In this document: positions 63,439 through 64,000 of the stretch, piece after piece
Position numbering within the stretch: the stretch's first letter is position 1
Layout: each line of letters begins with the position of its first letter
Assembly (NCBI GenBank): GCA_965224605.1
Contig: CBDCZP010000011.1
Span: 1 to 64,000 of the forward strand
Direction of reading: 5' to 3'
Origin: HyVt-477 sp965224605
GTDB taxonomy: Bacteria > Pseudomonadota > Gammaproteobacteria > Thiotrichales > Thiotrichaceae
Length of the DNA: 64,000 nt
Translations under genes and position numbers: made by a program
Notes under the pieces: generated by a model
Told to the model about the DNA's origin: nothing
What the model saw: the letters and a program-made list of their open reading frames with translations, nothing else
Database searches by the model: none

Positions 63439-64000
63439 ATGAAAATCTTAAAACTTACTGGAATAATTGTTTCAGTGACAGCCGTTGTATTAACGGCTAA
63501 CTATTTCATAAATTCTTCGGCTCAAGTTGATATTCAAGTAAATAACAGTTTAGCAACTGCTACCTCCACATCACCACATTTACCCACTCCACCATCATCA
63601 ATATCACGGCACAATAGTTCTGTAAGTCCATCACCCGTTACCGCTAAAACTGAATTCAATAAACAGCCCATTACTGTCAAGTTTGAGGTCTGGATCAATT
63701 CTCTATCAAAGGATGATGGTAGTCAGCGTGTAAGGCTTATTGCAGAAGGTATTGAGCTTGCCAAGCAAAGACGAGCTATGCTGTTAAAGCAAATGCAGAA
63801 TCAGCCTCGGCAAGCGCTGGCGAATAGGTTGAGTTACGCTCAGTATTATGATTTGCCTGATGAAGTTAAATCCCTGGTTGAAGAGCCATTCTCCAGCCGT
63901 GCTGATCTTGTCGTTGTACCCAAAGAGCAAGGTGATAGTGGTGGTGTTAAAGACACAGGTACAGGTTCAGATAATGCTAGTAGCCACGATATCTATATTG
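63439..64000 (+). CDS. Exported protein of unknown function, 5' part (window-truncated)
   Basis: The frame is open from ATG 63439 to the right edge (187 residues visible). An N-terminal helix (ILKLTGIIVSVTAVVLTANYF) is a signal or anchor, followed by a Ser/Thr/Pro-rich stretch (about 40-75). A conserved-looking segment follows, LAKQRRAMLLKQMQNQPRQ then ALANRLSYAQYYDLPDEVKS, of a type found near the start of large bacterial surface proteins. Too short to assign a family. It may belong with the secreted proteins upstream. Confidence 0.7.
   Translation, partial: MKILKLTGIIVSVTAVVLTANYFINSSAQVDIQVNNSLATATSTSPHLPTPPSSISRHNSSVSPSPVTAKTEFNKQPITVKFEVWINSLSKDDGSQRVRLIAEGIELAKQRRAMLLKQMQNQPRQALANRLSYAQYYDLPDEVKSLVEEPFSSRADLVVVPKEQGDSGGVKDTGTGSDNASSHDIYI

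Noticed and set aside
1..64000. tRNA, rRNA and intact insertion sequences
   Set aside because: Scanning the intergenic gaps by eye gave no cloverleaf with a conserved TTCGA loop, no rRNA-like sequence and no transposase gene. Only non-autonomous elements were found.

Overview
The window looks like chromosomal DNA of a sulfur-oxidising gammaproteobacterium of low to moderate GC, perhaps Thiotrichales-like. I infer this from the gene families, not from a phylogeny. Evidence: a complete soeABC cytoplasmic sulfite-oxidising enzyme beside a TauE/SafE anion exporter; a secreted low-complexity protein resembling sulfur-globule envelope proteins; gammaproteobacterial housekeeping genes (dnaE, exbBD-lpxK, aroA, argA, purB, roxA, murJ); a complete ccmABCDEFGHI operon; and type IV minor pilins. 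No tRNA, rRNA, CRISPR, prophage or intact transposase was seen.

Layout. 0-3.4 kb: 3' part of dnaE, then selO. 3.5-7.2 kb (minus): exbB-exbD-lpxK-trm112-baiN. 7.4-12.8 kb: htpX with a heat-shock-type promoter, pyrD, a DUF805 protein, the sulfur-globule-like protein and nagZ. 13-19 kb: soeABC and the exporter. 19.2-23 kb: csrA with a proteasome-like hydrolase, aroA, argA. 23-30.3 kb: cytochrome c maturation. 30.5-37.6 kb: patatin-like lipoprotein, murJ, an RhlE-type helicase, a helix-hairpin-helix repeat membrane protein, a DUF924 protein. 37.7-44.5 kb (minus): fimT-pilV-pilW-pilX and an unusual PilY1-like chimera. 44.9-60.8 kb: two cohesin-like secreted proteins, housekeeping genes between them, then a DUF1800/DUF1501 pair and a giant ImpA-type metalloprotease. 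60.9-64 kb: an AAA/DUF4143 ATPase, a TPR protein and the start of another exported protein.

Three themes stand out. (1) Secreted proteins at 45-61 kb combine cohesin-like domains, in small proteins, with paired dockerin-like calcium-loop modules, at the N-terminus of a DUF1800 protein and the C-terminus of the ImpA-type protease. This could be a non-cellulosomal surface assembly and is the best candidate for an undescribed system. (2) Small non-autonomous elements are frequent: a 149-bp MITE with 18-bp inverted repeats and a 10-bp target duplication, a 160-bp MITE with CTAG duplication between a lipoprotein gene and murJ, and several REP-like palindrome families. (3) Fifteen single-base frame disruptions fall in only two patches (5.8-12.05 kb and 55.9-56.06 kb). 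They hit conserved genes, including essential lpxK, and correcting each base restores full-length proteins, so they look like consensus errors rather than gene decay. Frame-broken genes are annotated over their full restored span.
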